From assembly GCA_964492825.1 (NCBI GenBank), contig CAZBLP010000051.1, positions 1-14,439 of the forward strand: a stretch of DNA of 14,439 nucleotides. Direction: 5' to 3'. A program made the translations under genes and the position numbers. Positions 7,822 through 14,439 of the stretch are shown in pieces (position 1 is the stretch's first letter; each line of letters begins with the position of its first letter). A model generated the notes under the pieces. The model had not been told where the DNA came from and did no database searches. It was given only the letters and a program-made list of their open reading frames with translations. Source of the stretch: CAZBLP01 sp964492825 (GTDB lineage Bacteria; DYJV01).

Positions 7822-7860
7822 ATTTTAAATTATAGCTATGCAAAAAATAAGGAGCTAAAA

Positions 7861-10374
7861 ATGGAATTTAAGAAAACTTCAGTTGATATTAGAAAAAGAT
7901 TTAAAGGTCTGATAGGTATTAAAAGCAAGCTTGACATTAGAGATGCGTCTATTTTGAGTCTTGTTTACACACCAGGCGTTGCAGCATGTTGCGAAGAGAT
8001 TAAAGATAACGTTGTTAAATCTTTTGAGCTAACCTGTCGGGGAAATACAATAGGTATTATATCTGACGGAAGTTCAGTATATGGTTTGGGGAATGTAGGA
8101 CCATTTGCTTCTGTCCCAATGCTGGAAGGATACTCTGTATTTTTTAAAACTTTTGCAAATATTGATGCTCTACCTATTGCTGTTAATTCAAAAAGAGAAG
8201 AAGAAATTATTGAGTCTGTCAGAAATCTCGAACCAACTTTTGGTGGTTTTTATATAGAAGATATAGCTGCTCCAAAATGTTTTGCAATTGAAAACATGCT
8301 TAGGCGTTCTCTTTCCGTACCTGTTATTCATGGTGACCAACATGCTACTGCCATGGTAGTTTTAGCAGCTTTGATTAATGCATTAAAAGTTGTGGAGAAA
8401 AATAAGAATATTAAAGTAGTTATTAATGGAGCAGGTGCAGCTGGTATAGGAGTAGCAAAATTATTGACAAATTATGGAATCAAAAATGTTATTTTATGTG
8501 ATAGTAAAGGTATTATTTATAAGAACAGACCTTTTCATATGAATTGGGCAAAAAGTGAAATAGCCAAATATGTAAATCCCCAGAATATAAAGGGAAGTTT
8601 AACTGATGCTTTAAAAGATGCTGATGTGTTTATTGGAGTTTCCACTGGAAACATCTTTTTCCCTGATATGATTAAATTAATGAATAAAAATTCCATTATA
8701 TTTGCTCTTGCCTCTCCTGAGCCTGAGATTAATTATTTGGAAGCTAAAAAAGCAGGCGCAAGAGTTGTAGCCACAAGCATGATAGAATATCCCAATTATT
8801 TTACATCTGCAATAGTTATACCTGGATTTGTCAGAGGAGTACTTGATGTTGGAGCAAATCAAATCAATCCTAATTTAAAAATTGCAGCTTCAAAAGCATT
8901 GGCAGAAATGGTTGGTAACAATTTAAACGAAACTCATATTTTGCCTAATCTTTTTGACTTTAGAATTGCCCCTAATATTGCAGGAGCTGTTGCCAAAGAA
9001 GCTATAAAATGCAAAATAAATAAAATAAATATAGACCCAGAGAAAATAACCTTAAGATTGTTGAATCTGCTTTATGAAGGATTTTATGAAGATGAAGTAT
9101 CAAAAAAAATTCATATTAAATTTGATGACAAAAAACATGTTTATAATGAATCTGTCCTTTTACATCAAAAACATACAGGAGTTATAGAAATAAAAAACAA
9201 AGTGCCTATTAAGGATAGATTTCTTTTTAATGTAGTTTATTCTCCTAAAAATGCTTCTGAGTCATGCAATCTAATCTATAACAATAAGGATACAATATTT
9301 GATTATACCTGCAAAAGTAATCTTGTTGCAATTGTTTCAGACGGTTCTGCTGTTTTAGGATTAGGAAATATTGGCGCAGAAGCAGCAATGCCAGTAATGG
9401 AAGGAAAAGCACTCCTATTCAAAACTTTCGGTGGTGTTGAAGCGTTCCCAATATGTTTATCCACCCAAGAACCTGAAGAAATTATTAAAATTGTGGAAAA
9501 AATCTCCGTTGTATTTGGCGGTATAAATTTAGAAGACATTTCAGCTCCAAGATGTTTTTATGTAGAGGAAGAATTAAAAAAACGACTTGACATTCCTGTA
9601 TTTCATGATGACCAGCATGGTACTGCAGTAATTGTTCTTGCTGCTTTAAAAAATGCACTGAAAATTGTAAATAAAAAAATTGAAGACATTAAGATTGTAG
9701 TTAACGGAGCTGGTGCAGGAGCAACAGCTGTTTCAAAGCTTATTCTAAGAGGGGGTGCTAAAAATTTAATTATGTGCGATACAAAAGGGGCCATTTATAA
9801 AGGCAGAAATATTGGTATGAATGAAATGAAAAACAAAATGGCCTCTATTACAAATCCTCATAAAGAAAAAGGGACTATTAAAGAAGTTTTAAAAGGAGCA
9901 GATGTATTTATAGGTTTATCAAAAGGCAATTTACTCACCAGCAAAGATATTAAAATTATGAGTGAAAATTCGATAATTTTTGCTCTTGCCAATCCTACAC
10001 CTGAAATTATGCCTGATGAAGCTAAAAAAGGTGGTGCAAGAATCGTTGCAACAGGTAGATCTGATTTTCCTAATCAAGTGAACAACTGTTTGGCTTTTCC
10101 GGGAATATTCAGAGGAGCTCTTGATGTTAGAGCTAAAAAGATCACTGATGAAATGAAAATAGCTGCATCTGACGCCATAGCATCTCTTGCATTGGAAAAT
10201 CTATCAGAAGAACATATCATACCTGATGGTTTGGATTTAAGAGTTCCAATAAAAGTTGCAAAAGCTGTGGCAAAAAAAGCAATGGAAACCAATATAGCTA
10301 AAACTAAAATCAATATAGAAAATATCGAAGTTAAATTACATGAATTTTTATATGAAAAAGGATTATTGGAGTAA
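7861..10374 (+). CDS. Tandem double-module malic enzyme with a degenerate first module
   Basis: One 837-residue chain holds two malic enzyme modules (about 1-425 and 435-837), each similar to the catalytic part of MaeB, which oxidatively decarboxylates malate to pyruvate. Module 1 keeps Tyr36 in VYTPGVA, the metal ligands E133, D134 and D159, and an NAD(P)-binding GAGAAG (190-195). It has Tyr91 instead of the catalytic Lys (MLEGYSVFFK), Gly158 instead of the paired Asp (HGDQHAT), Ser285 for the substrate Asn (ASPEPEI), and YPNYFTS for PNQVNN. Module 2 keeps K516 (MEGKALLFK), E558/D559, D583/D584, N711 and FPNQVNN, but its Tyr motif has become VVYSPKNAS. Usual MaeB proteins carry a phosphotransacetylase-like domain at the C-terminus; none is present. 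The SD AAGGAG lies four bases before the ATG. Cofactor preference (NAD or NADP) is not readable. Confidence 0.92.
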   Translation: MEFKKTSVDIRKRFKGLIGIKSKLDIRDASILSLVYTPGVAACCEEIKDNVVKSFELTCRGNTIGIISDGSSVYGLGNVGPFASVPMLEGYSVFFKTFANIDALPIAVNSKREEEIIESVRNLEPTFGGFYIEDIAAPKCFAIENMLRRSLSVPVIHGDQHATAMVVLAALINALKVVEKNKNIKVVINGAGAAGIGVAKLLTNYGIKNVILCDSKGIIYKNRPFHMNWAKSEIAKYVNPQNIKGSLTDALKDADVFIGVSTGNIFFPDMIKLMNKNSIIFALASPEPEINYLEAKKAGARVVATSMIEYPNYFTSAIVIPGFVRGVLDVGANQINPNLKIAASKALAEMVGNNLNETHILPNLFDFRIAPNIAGAVAKEAIKCKINKINIDPEKITLRLLNLLYEGFYEDEVSKKIHIKFDDKKHVYNESVLLHQKHTGVIEIKNKVPIKDRFLFNVVYSPKNASESCNLIYNNKDTIFDYTCKSNLVAIVSDGSAVLGLGNIGAEAAMPVMEGKALLFKTFGGVEAFPICLSTQEPEEIIKIVEKISVVFGGINLEDISAPRCFYVEEELKKRLDIPVFHDDQHGTAVIVLAALKNALKIVNKKIEDIKIVVNGAGAGATAVSKLILRGGAKNLIMCDTKGAIYKGRNIGMNEMKNKMASITNPHKEKGTIKEVLKGADVFIGLSKGNLLTSKDIKIMSENSIIFALANPTPEIMPDEAKKGGARIVATGRSDFPNQVNNCLAFPGIFRGALDVRAKKITDEMKIAASDAIASLALENLSEEHIIPDGLDLRVPIKVAKAVAKKAMETNIAKTKINIENIEVKLHEFLYEKGLLE

Positions 10375-10449
10375 ATTATTATAGACTTTTTAAAAAAATT
10401 ATTATATTAAGTATAGAATTTTGTAAATTTTATTTTGTAGAGGTGAAAA

Positions 10450-10794
10450 ATGTATAGGTTAGAAGAAATTACTGAAAATGCTGTTTTAGTAAAACCTGAG
10501 TTCAACATTGAGCTTGAGCAATTAGATTTAGTAAATCAAATGAAAGAAGAAATATTAGATTGGATTAAATCTCATGACAATCCGGTATTAATATTGGATT
10601 TAGACAGTTGTGAATTTATTGACTCTACCGGACTTGGTAATCTTATAAGAATTTATGAAAATATCATTAAAAAAAATGGTAGGTTTTTTGCAGCTAATAT
10701 TAATGAAAATATTAATAACTTGTTTGAAATAACAACTCTTAATAATATTATCAAATGTTTTAATAATGTTGATGAAGCAAAAAAGAATCTATAA
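10450..10794 (+). CDS. STAS-domain protein, anti-sigma factor antagonist-like
   Basis: A 114-residue single STAS domain like SpoIIAA/RsbV. The signature DSTGLGNL includes Ser59, the residue phosphorylated by anti-sigma kinases in characterised members. The preceding strand ILDLDSCEFI and the helical C-terminus fit the fold. Such proteins bind and release anti-sigma factors or act as switch modules in partner-switching signalling. GAGGTG stands five bases before the ATG, confirming the start. It follows the malic enzyme by 75 bases and may be co-transcribed with it. No anti-sigma kinase, sigma factor or phosphatase is near, so its partner is unknown. Confidence 0.9.
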   Translation: MYRLEEITENAVLVKPEFNIELEQLDLVNQMKEEILDWIKSHDNPVLILDLDSCEFIDSTGLGNLIRIYENIIKKNGRFFAANINENINNLFEITTLNNIIKCFNNVDEAKKNL

Positions 10795-10819
10795 AGAGCT
10801 TTAGTTGAGAAACATAAAA

Positions 10820-10850
10820 AAAGCATCGAGAATTTAATTCTCGATGCTTT
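10820..10850. terminator. Bidirectional intrinsic terminator between the STAS gene and mtrB
   Basis: A perfect inverted repeat with 15-base arms (10820-10834 and 10836-10850) and a one-base centre, in practice a 13-bp stem with a five-base loop. It is flanked by A residues on the left, so the leftward mtrB transcript ends in a long U run. The rightward STAS transcript has only a short U tract. It lies between convergent genes. Confidence 0.9.
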
Positions 10851-10873
10851 GATACTTTCATGATTATTACCAC

Positions 10874-13258
10874 TTAAAACTTATATTGAAATCCTATATT
10901 TGCAAAATAATAACTTCCGTCTAAATCTCCATAAGCATAAGGTTCATCATCTTGATAGTCTTGATAATTAAAAACTCCATACAATCCCCATGATTCATTT
11001 AAGTCAACACTTACATTAAAAGTTAAATCAAAGATTGAATAATCTAAATCTGAATATTCATCATATCCTGTATAATCTAAAGTAGTTCCATCTGAACTTA
11101 TGTAAACAATATAAAACGAGGATGATGAAGATTGATCACCTGCCAAAAAGCCAGCTGGTGCAGAAAAATTAGGAGTATCCATATCAGCTTTACCTATTGT
11201 ATAATTTGCATTTAATGAAAGTTTTAAGCTGTTAGTAGGTGTAAAATCTATACTTCCCATAAATACATGTGCTTTTTGACTGTATTCCACTTTATCACAT
11301 CCTGGACCTACCTGGTCCGTAAACACATGTCCGCCTCAACCAGCATACAAACCGACACTTAATTTTGAATCAGTATCCGCTTTTTCATAGTTATATCCAA
11401 AACTTAAAGCAAGTTTCTCTGTAACCATCAAGGTTCCGTCAAAACCAAGGGTTAATCCATCAAAATCCCAGTCTGTGTTGCCTTCATCATTTTCAGAATC
11501 AGTATATTTACCGAGAAAAGCTAATGAGAGATTCTTTGTTGGTAACCAGCTTAAATTTAATGAATAACTGTAAATTTCAGATGGCGAAGCAGATCCCGTA
11601 TAACTCCTTTGATCATACACAAGCGGATAAGCAGCTTTACCACCACCTCCATATTTAAGATCTGTTGTTGATGTGGAAGTTACTGCTATACAACCAGCTT
11701 TAGGCTTTGCAAAAGGATCATCTATATTTGAATATTCAAACTTAAATCTACCGCTAAAGTTCATTAACGGTTTAAAATCAATACCAGCTTTTATTGTATT
11801 TTTTTCCGTGGTTTTATCACCTTCGTAAACTTCATAATTGTCTCTATCAATGTTTTCATATTCATAGCCTAATCTAAATTTAAGCTTATTATTTAACATT
11901 CTATAAACTGCATTAATCCCAAATATATACTGTTCTCTGTCATAAGTGGATTCACCTTCAACATCAAAAATTACCGGCTGGCCAGTATCATTGTAAAAAT
12001 ATGTTTTTGTCATATCATAATTATAACTTGTACCATTGTACGTTAAAGGTGTGGAATAATTTGGCTGAAAATAGTATGCATCCTGTTTTTCAAGCTCAGT
12101 ATGAACAGAATCCCTGTCAAGATCAATATACCTGAATTTAGCGCTTAGAGTAAGTTTTCTGTCTAATAGGTGAGTTGTTAGTCTTAGATTTAAAGCATCT
12201 TGATCTAAATCAATATTATTGCCACCATAGGTATCATTATTTGTAATAGTACTTGTCGTATAAGAAGCAGCAAAAGTGGTATAATATGGGAGATCTAATC
12301 TTAATTTGAAAGTGTCCATATTTTTATCAGATTCAGGAGTTTTTGCAACTTCTTCTGTACCTCCATAAGTTTCGGAATTAAGCCTTGGAGAGAAAATTAT
12401 ATATTTGTCCGGCTTTGAACTTCTCAATCCTTCAACACTGTCAAATGTAGTGCTAATAGCTTTGTTGCTTACATAAAAATCTCTGTACATATGAGAATAG
12501 CTGAAAAAAACCGGACCACCTGTAAAAGATATCCCTGCTTTAAGATCTCTTGTAGTCTCATCTATATTTTTTCTTAAACCTCTAACATGACATACTGTAC
12601 ATTTCCCCACCATAGCGGTTTTATGCTCATATCCATCTCTGTTCTCAAATCTTCCTGATATATTTAATTTGAGGGTTTCAAGACCAGGCATAGCAAAAGA
12701 AGCTTTACTTCTAACTTCACTTCTTTTAATGTAATAATCTTTATCTACAGCAGTTGTATCCTGCTCAAAGCCATACCATTGTCCTCCTGGAGATGTAACA
12801 GTATCATCAGCAATAAATTTGTTAACTCCATACACTTTACCATCAGGAGTAGCGGAAAATGGAACTTTCCCAGTGGCAACAGCTGGAGAAAAATTATTTT
12901 TATCATATTGAATAAATAATGTGTCGTAGTCTTTTCTATGATAAAGTTTTTTGTAATCAAAATCTACTTTAACGTGTCTGAGGAGATTACCTTTTGCTGT
13001 GAAATCATTGGTATATTCACCTTCATAATTCCCATACACATATAAATCAGAACTGCTATTATAAGTATCAAGATAGAAATTAAAAGCTGGTGAAGATTCA
13101 TCTTCATAATATTCAGCAGCTCTGTCTAATTTATCATTATCTCCCTGTATGAAAGCTCCTGCACTAATAGAGCCTTTTAAATTTTTTTCACCAGCCATAA
13201 TAGGCATGGTTAAAAACAAACAAAAACATATTAATAAAATTATTTTATACTTTTTCAT
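10874..13258 (-). CDS. mtrB: MtrB/PioB-type outer-membrane beta-barrel, interrupted by one in-frame TGA (candidate selenocysteine)
   Basis: A porin-like barrel that would sheath the MtrA cytochrome and carry electrons across the outer membrane. The frame opens with a signal peptide (MKKYKIILLICFCLF... cut after PIMA); I prefer the ATG at 13258 because a G6 run sits five bases upstream, though an ATG at 13264 is in frame. Alternating amphipathic strands run throughout. A CTVCH haem-type motif (residues 222-226, counted from 13264) precedes the family-like NIDETTRDL. At 11338-11336 a TGA follows Ala-Gly. The same frame continues with GGHVFTDQVGPGC and more strands to the canonical ending YYFANIGFQYKF. 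Read through, the protein has about 794 residues. No ATG and no clear restart lies at the junction; the nearest is a GTG four codons on. Cys, Sec or a stop could occupy position 643. Sec, nonsense mutation and sequence error are all open. Confidence 0.85.
11297..11338 (-). promoter_or_regulatory. In-frame TGA with SECIS-like stem-loop
   Basis: After the TGA (11338-11336) come 17 bases, then GGACC (11318-11314), loop AGGTA (11313-11309) and GGTCC (11308-11304): a perfect 5-bp GC-rich stem. The loop starts 22 bases after the TGA, has G at its second position, and resembles the AGGUCU loop of the E. coli fdhF SECIS. A lower ACAT/ATGT pairing (11330-11327 with 11300-11297) is possible. The stretch is GC-rich in a strongly AT-rich gene. 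Whether SelB recognises it is unknown. Confidence 0.5.
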
Positions 13259-13264
13259 TATCAT

Positions 13265-13271
13265 CCCCCCT
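13265..13271 (-). promoter_or_regulatory. G-run Shine-Dalgarno of mtrB, next to the mtrA stop codon
   Basis: AGGGGGG stands directly after the mtrA TAA stop, touching the upstream mtrB ATG (13264) and five bases before the second ATG (13258). The spacing favours the second ATG and indicates translational coupling of the two genes. Confidence 0.6.
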
Positions 13272-14282
13272 TTATCTTGTTAATCCTCTACCATGACTTG
13301 GCACTGACAGTGATGGTAACTCTGAACCATGGACAGATGGATGGCAAGTTGTACATTTTGTTCCCATAAACATTTGTGTAGTTCTCATATTTTGCTGTTT
13401 TTCAAGAATCTGATTGGTTTTGGATGCATCAGTATTAGGATTCAAATAAGGCATTCCAGCTGTATTAGGAGATTGAATTGCTGTATGAAAATGCAAGTCA
13501 TGACATTGGAGGCAGAGAAATGGTTCGTTCTGCTTTAATAGATTGTTGGCAACTGTACCATGAGGCTCATGACAGATTGTACAGTCTTCAACTACAGGGG
13601 AATGTTCAAAAGTAAAGGGCCCCTGATATCTGGTGTGGCAATTTAAACAAAGATCATTTAATCTCTCATCTGTCTTTAAGTTGTTCATCACACTTCCATG
13701 ATTTGCATGGCAATCAGAACAAACCATTTTACCTTCTTTAACAGGATGATGAGTTGGATAATAAGATTTGGCTTTTATGTTTTGATGACATGAATAACAT
13801 AAATAAGGCTCTTTTTTTGTTAATAGTGCTTTATTGTGGTTATTATGAACTTTGTGACATTTTACACATGATATGTCATTTAAAGCATGCTCTGAACCGT
13901 TCCAATCTTGGTGTTCATCTCCTGTGTGACATCTTAAACAAATTGAACTTGCAGCAACTGCATCTATTTTTTTAGGATTAATAATTTTGGAAGGCTCTTC
14001 TTCATCAATATGGACACTTCCAGGCCCATGGCAAGTTTCACATCCAACCTCACCTATTGGTGTTTCTCCGGGAATAATCCTTCCATGAACATTTGCTTTA
14101 AAATTATTAACTAACTCTTCATGACAATCTGCACATGCCTGATTGCCGACTTTTTTTGCACCAGCAGCAGCTACAGGCATTTTCAACATGAAACTTCTTG
14201 TTTTTTGCATATTTTGATTACAAGAAAACAAAAACAATAATATGGAAATTGATGTAAGAAAAAATAAAATTCTCTTTTTCAT
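13272..14282 (-). CDS. mtrA: Decaheme c-type cytochrome lipoprotein, MtrA/DmsE family
   Basis: A 336-residue exported cytochrome with ten CXXCH haem-attachment motifs, starting at C50, C81, C115, C139, C162, C188, C212, C234, C257 and C310. That number and spacing match the MtrA/DmsE/PioA family, which forms a haem wire inside the MtrB/PioB barrel between periplasm and cell surface. The N-terminus is a lipoprotein signal: MKKRILFF, a hydrophobic core, then LFSC with C21 as the predicted lipidated cysteine, so the protein is probably membrane-anchored, unlike the soluble textbook MtrA. Extra His residues are frequent between motifs, as needed for bis-His ligation. GGGAGAGAGGA precedes the ATG. 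mtrB follows after seven bases or so. No MtrC-type surface cytochrome is in the window. Confidence 0.95.
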   Translation of the reverse strand: MKKRILFFLTSISILLFLFSCNQNMQKTRSFMLKMPVAAAGAKKVGNQACADCHEELVNNFKANVHGRIIPGETPIGEVGCETCHGPGSVHIDEEEPSKIINPKKIDAVAASSICLRCHTGDEHQDWNGSEHALNDISCVKCHKVHNNHNKALLTKKEPYLCYSCHQNIKAKSYYPTHHPVKEGKMVCSDCHANHGSVMNNLKTDERLNDLCLNCHTRYQGPFTFEHSPVVEDCTICHEPHGTVANNLLKQNEPFLCLQCHDLHFHTAIQSPNTAGMPYLNPNTDASKTNQILEKQQNMRTTQMFMGTKCTTCHPSVHGSELPSLSVPSHGRGLTR

Positions 14283-14329
14283 TCCTCTCTCCCTTTCAAA
14301 ATTTTTTATTATTAAAAATTAATGAACTT

Positions 14330-14339
14330 ATCACCTCCT
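14330..14339 (-). promoter_or_regulatory. Orphan perfect Shine-Dalgarno in the mtrA leader
   Basis: AGGAGGTGAT, fully complementary to the usual 16S rRNA 3' end, lies about 48 bases before the mtrA ATG, which has its own site. A GTG inside it opens a 12-codon frame ending in TGA just before the mtrA Shine-Dalgarno. It may be a ribosome standby site, a leader peptide start, or chance. Confidence 0.35.
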
Positions 14340-14351
14340 CCCAAATTAAAA

Positions 14352-14367
14352 ATTAACATCTGTTAAT
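14352..14367. promoter_or_regulatory. Dyad ATTAACA-TC-TGTTAAT upstream of mtrA, candidate operator
   Basis: Two perfect 7-base arms around a 2-base centre, located just downstream of the best mtrA promoter candidate, where a bound repressor could block transcription. It does not match the FNR/CRP consensus. Confidence 0.4.
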
Positions 14368-14382
14368 AGCTTTGTGAATAAT

Positions 14383-14411
14383 TTATTAATAAAAATTTCA
14401 CAACAAGTCAA
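14383..14411 (-). promoter_or_regulatory. Candidate promoter of the mtrAB operon
   Basis: TTGACT (14411-14406), 17 bases, then a weak TAATAA (14388-14383). Transcription would begin near 14376, leaving a leader of roughly 90 bases. A second weak candidate, TTCACA with TAATTT, lies closer to the gene. Confidence 0.35.
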
Positions 14412-14439
14412 GTGAAAAATTTATTTTTCTTTAAATAAT

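Noticed and set aside
9303..9794. Antisense open frames within the malic enzyme gene
   Set aside because: They mirror conserved Gly/Ala-rich codons of the real gene, have no ribosome sites and resemble no protein family.
10874..11326. A separate 150-residue protein starting at the GTG after the TGA
   Set aside because: It lies in exactly the same frame as the upstream barrel, lacks a signal peptide, and consists of barrel strands ending in the C-terminal Phe, so it is the tail of the same protein. A GAGGCGG stretch near the GTG is a weak ribosome site and overlaps the TGA.
11336..11338. TGA read as tryptophan through a variant genetic code
   Set aside because: All other gene ends I checked use TAA or TAG and no other internal TGA is seen, so there is no sign of a code change. 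The sequence context (Ala-Gly-x-Gly-Gly, and an Ala-Gly-Cys at C525 in the same protein) suggests Cys or Sec, not Trp.

Overview
The window comes from an AT-rich bacterial chromosome with tightly packed genes. The gene content (a decaheme MtrA-type lipoprotein cytochrome with an MtrB/PioB-type outer-membrane barrel, bacterial AspRS, QueC, PiT phosphate transport, malic enzyme) points to a Gram-negative, probably anaerobic or metal-respiring organism. Deferribacterota or a similar lineage is my guess from codon use and content; nothing here proves it.

Layout. Positions 1-4659 (minus strand) look like one transcription unit in the order aspS, a chlI/chlD-type chelatase gene, acpS, and the start of a TRAM-domain rRNA (uracil-5-)-methyltransferase that runs off the left edge. 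Positions 4853-6960 (minus) hold a PhoU-like regulator and a PiT phosphate permease that overlap by one base. Positions 7075-10794 (plus) hold queC, a double-length malic enzyme and a STAS-domain protein. A strong hairpin at 10820-10850 separates these from a convergent two-gene extracellular electron transfer operon, mtrA then mtrB, transcribed leftward from about 14400.

Three features stand out. (1) The mtrB-type barrel gene is interrupted by a single in-frame TGA (11338-11336). After it the same frame continues for 153 codons to a perfect outer-membrane C-terminus (YKF). A GC-rich stem-loop with loop AGGUA begins 17 nt after the TGA and its loop lies 22 nt after it, which is the geometry of a bacterial SECIS element. 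A selenocysteine-containing electron-conduit porin is therefore a real possibility, with a plain nonsense mutation as the main alternative. (2) The chelatase gene changes frame at an A10-G run containing the slippery heptamer A-AAA-AAG directly before the ChlI stop codon. A -1 shift joins the AAA+ half to the VWA half (about 643 residues), while the zero frame yields the AAA+ subunit alone. (3) The malic enzyme holds two complete modules in one chain. The first has lost the catalytic Lys and Asp and two substrate Asn residues but keeps its metal ligands; the second keeps the catalytic residues but has a degraded Tyr-loop motif, suggesting a fused pseudo-dimer.

The AspRS has His31 and the PEGTVN sequence typical of non-discriminating enzymes. 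No mobile element, CRISPR array, tRNA or rRNA gene was seen. Every gap between genes is shorter than 200 bases.
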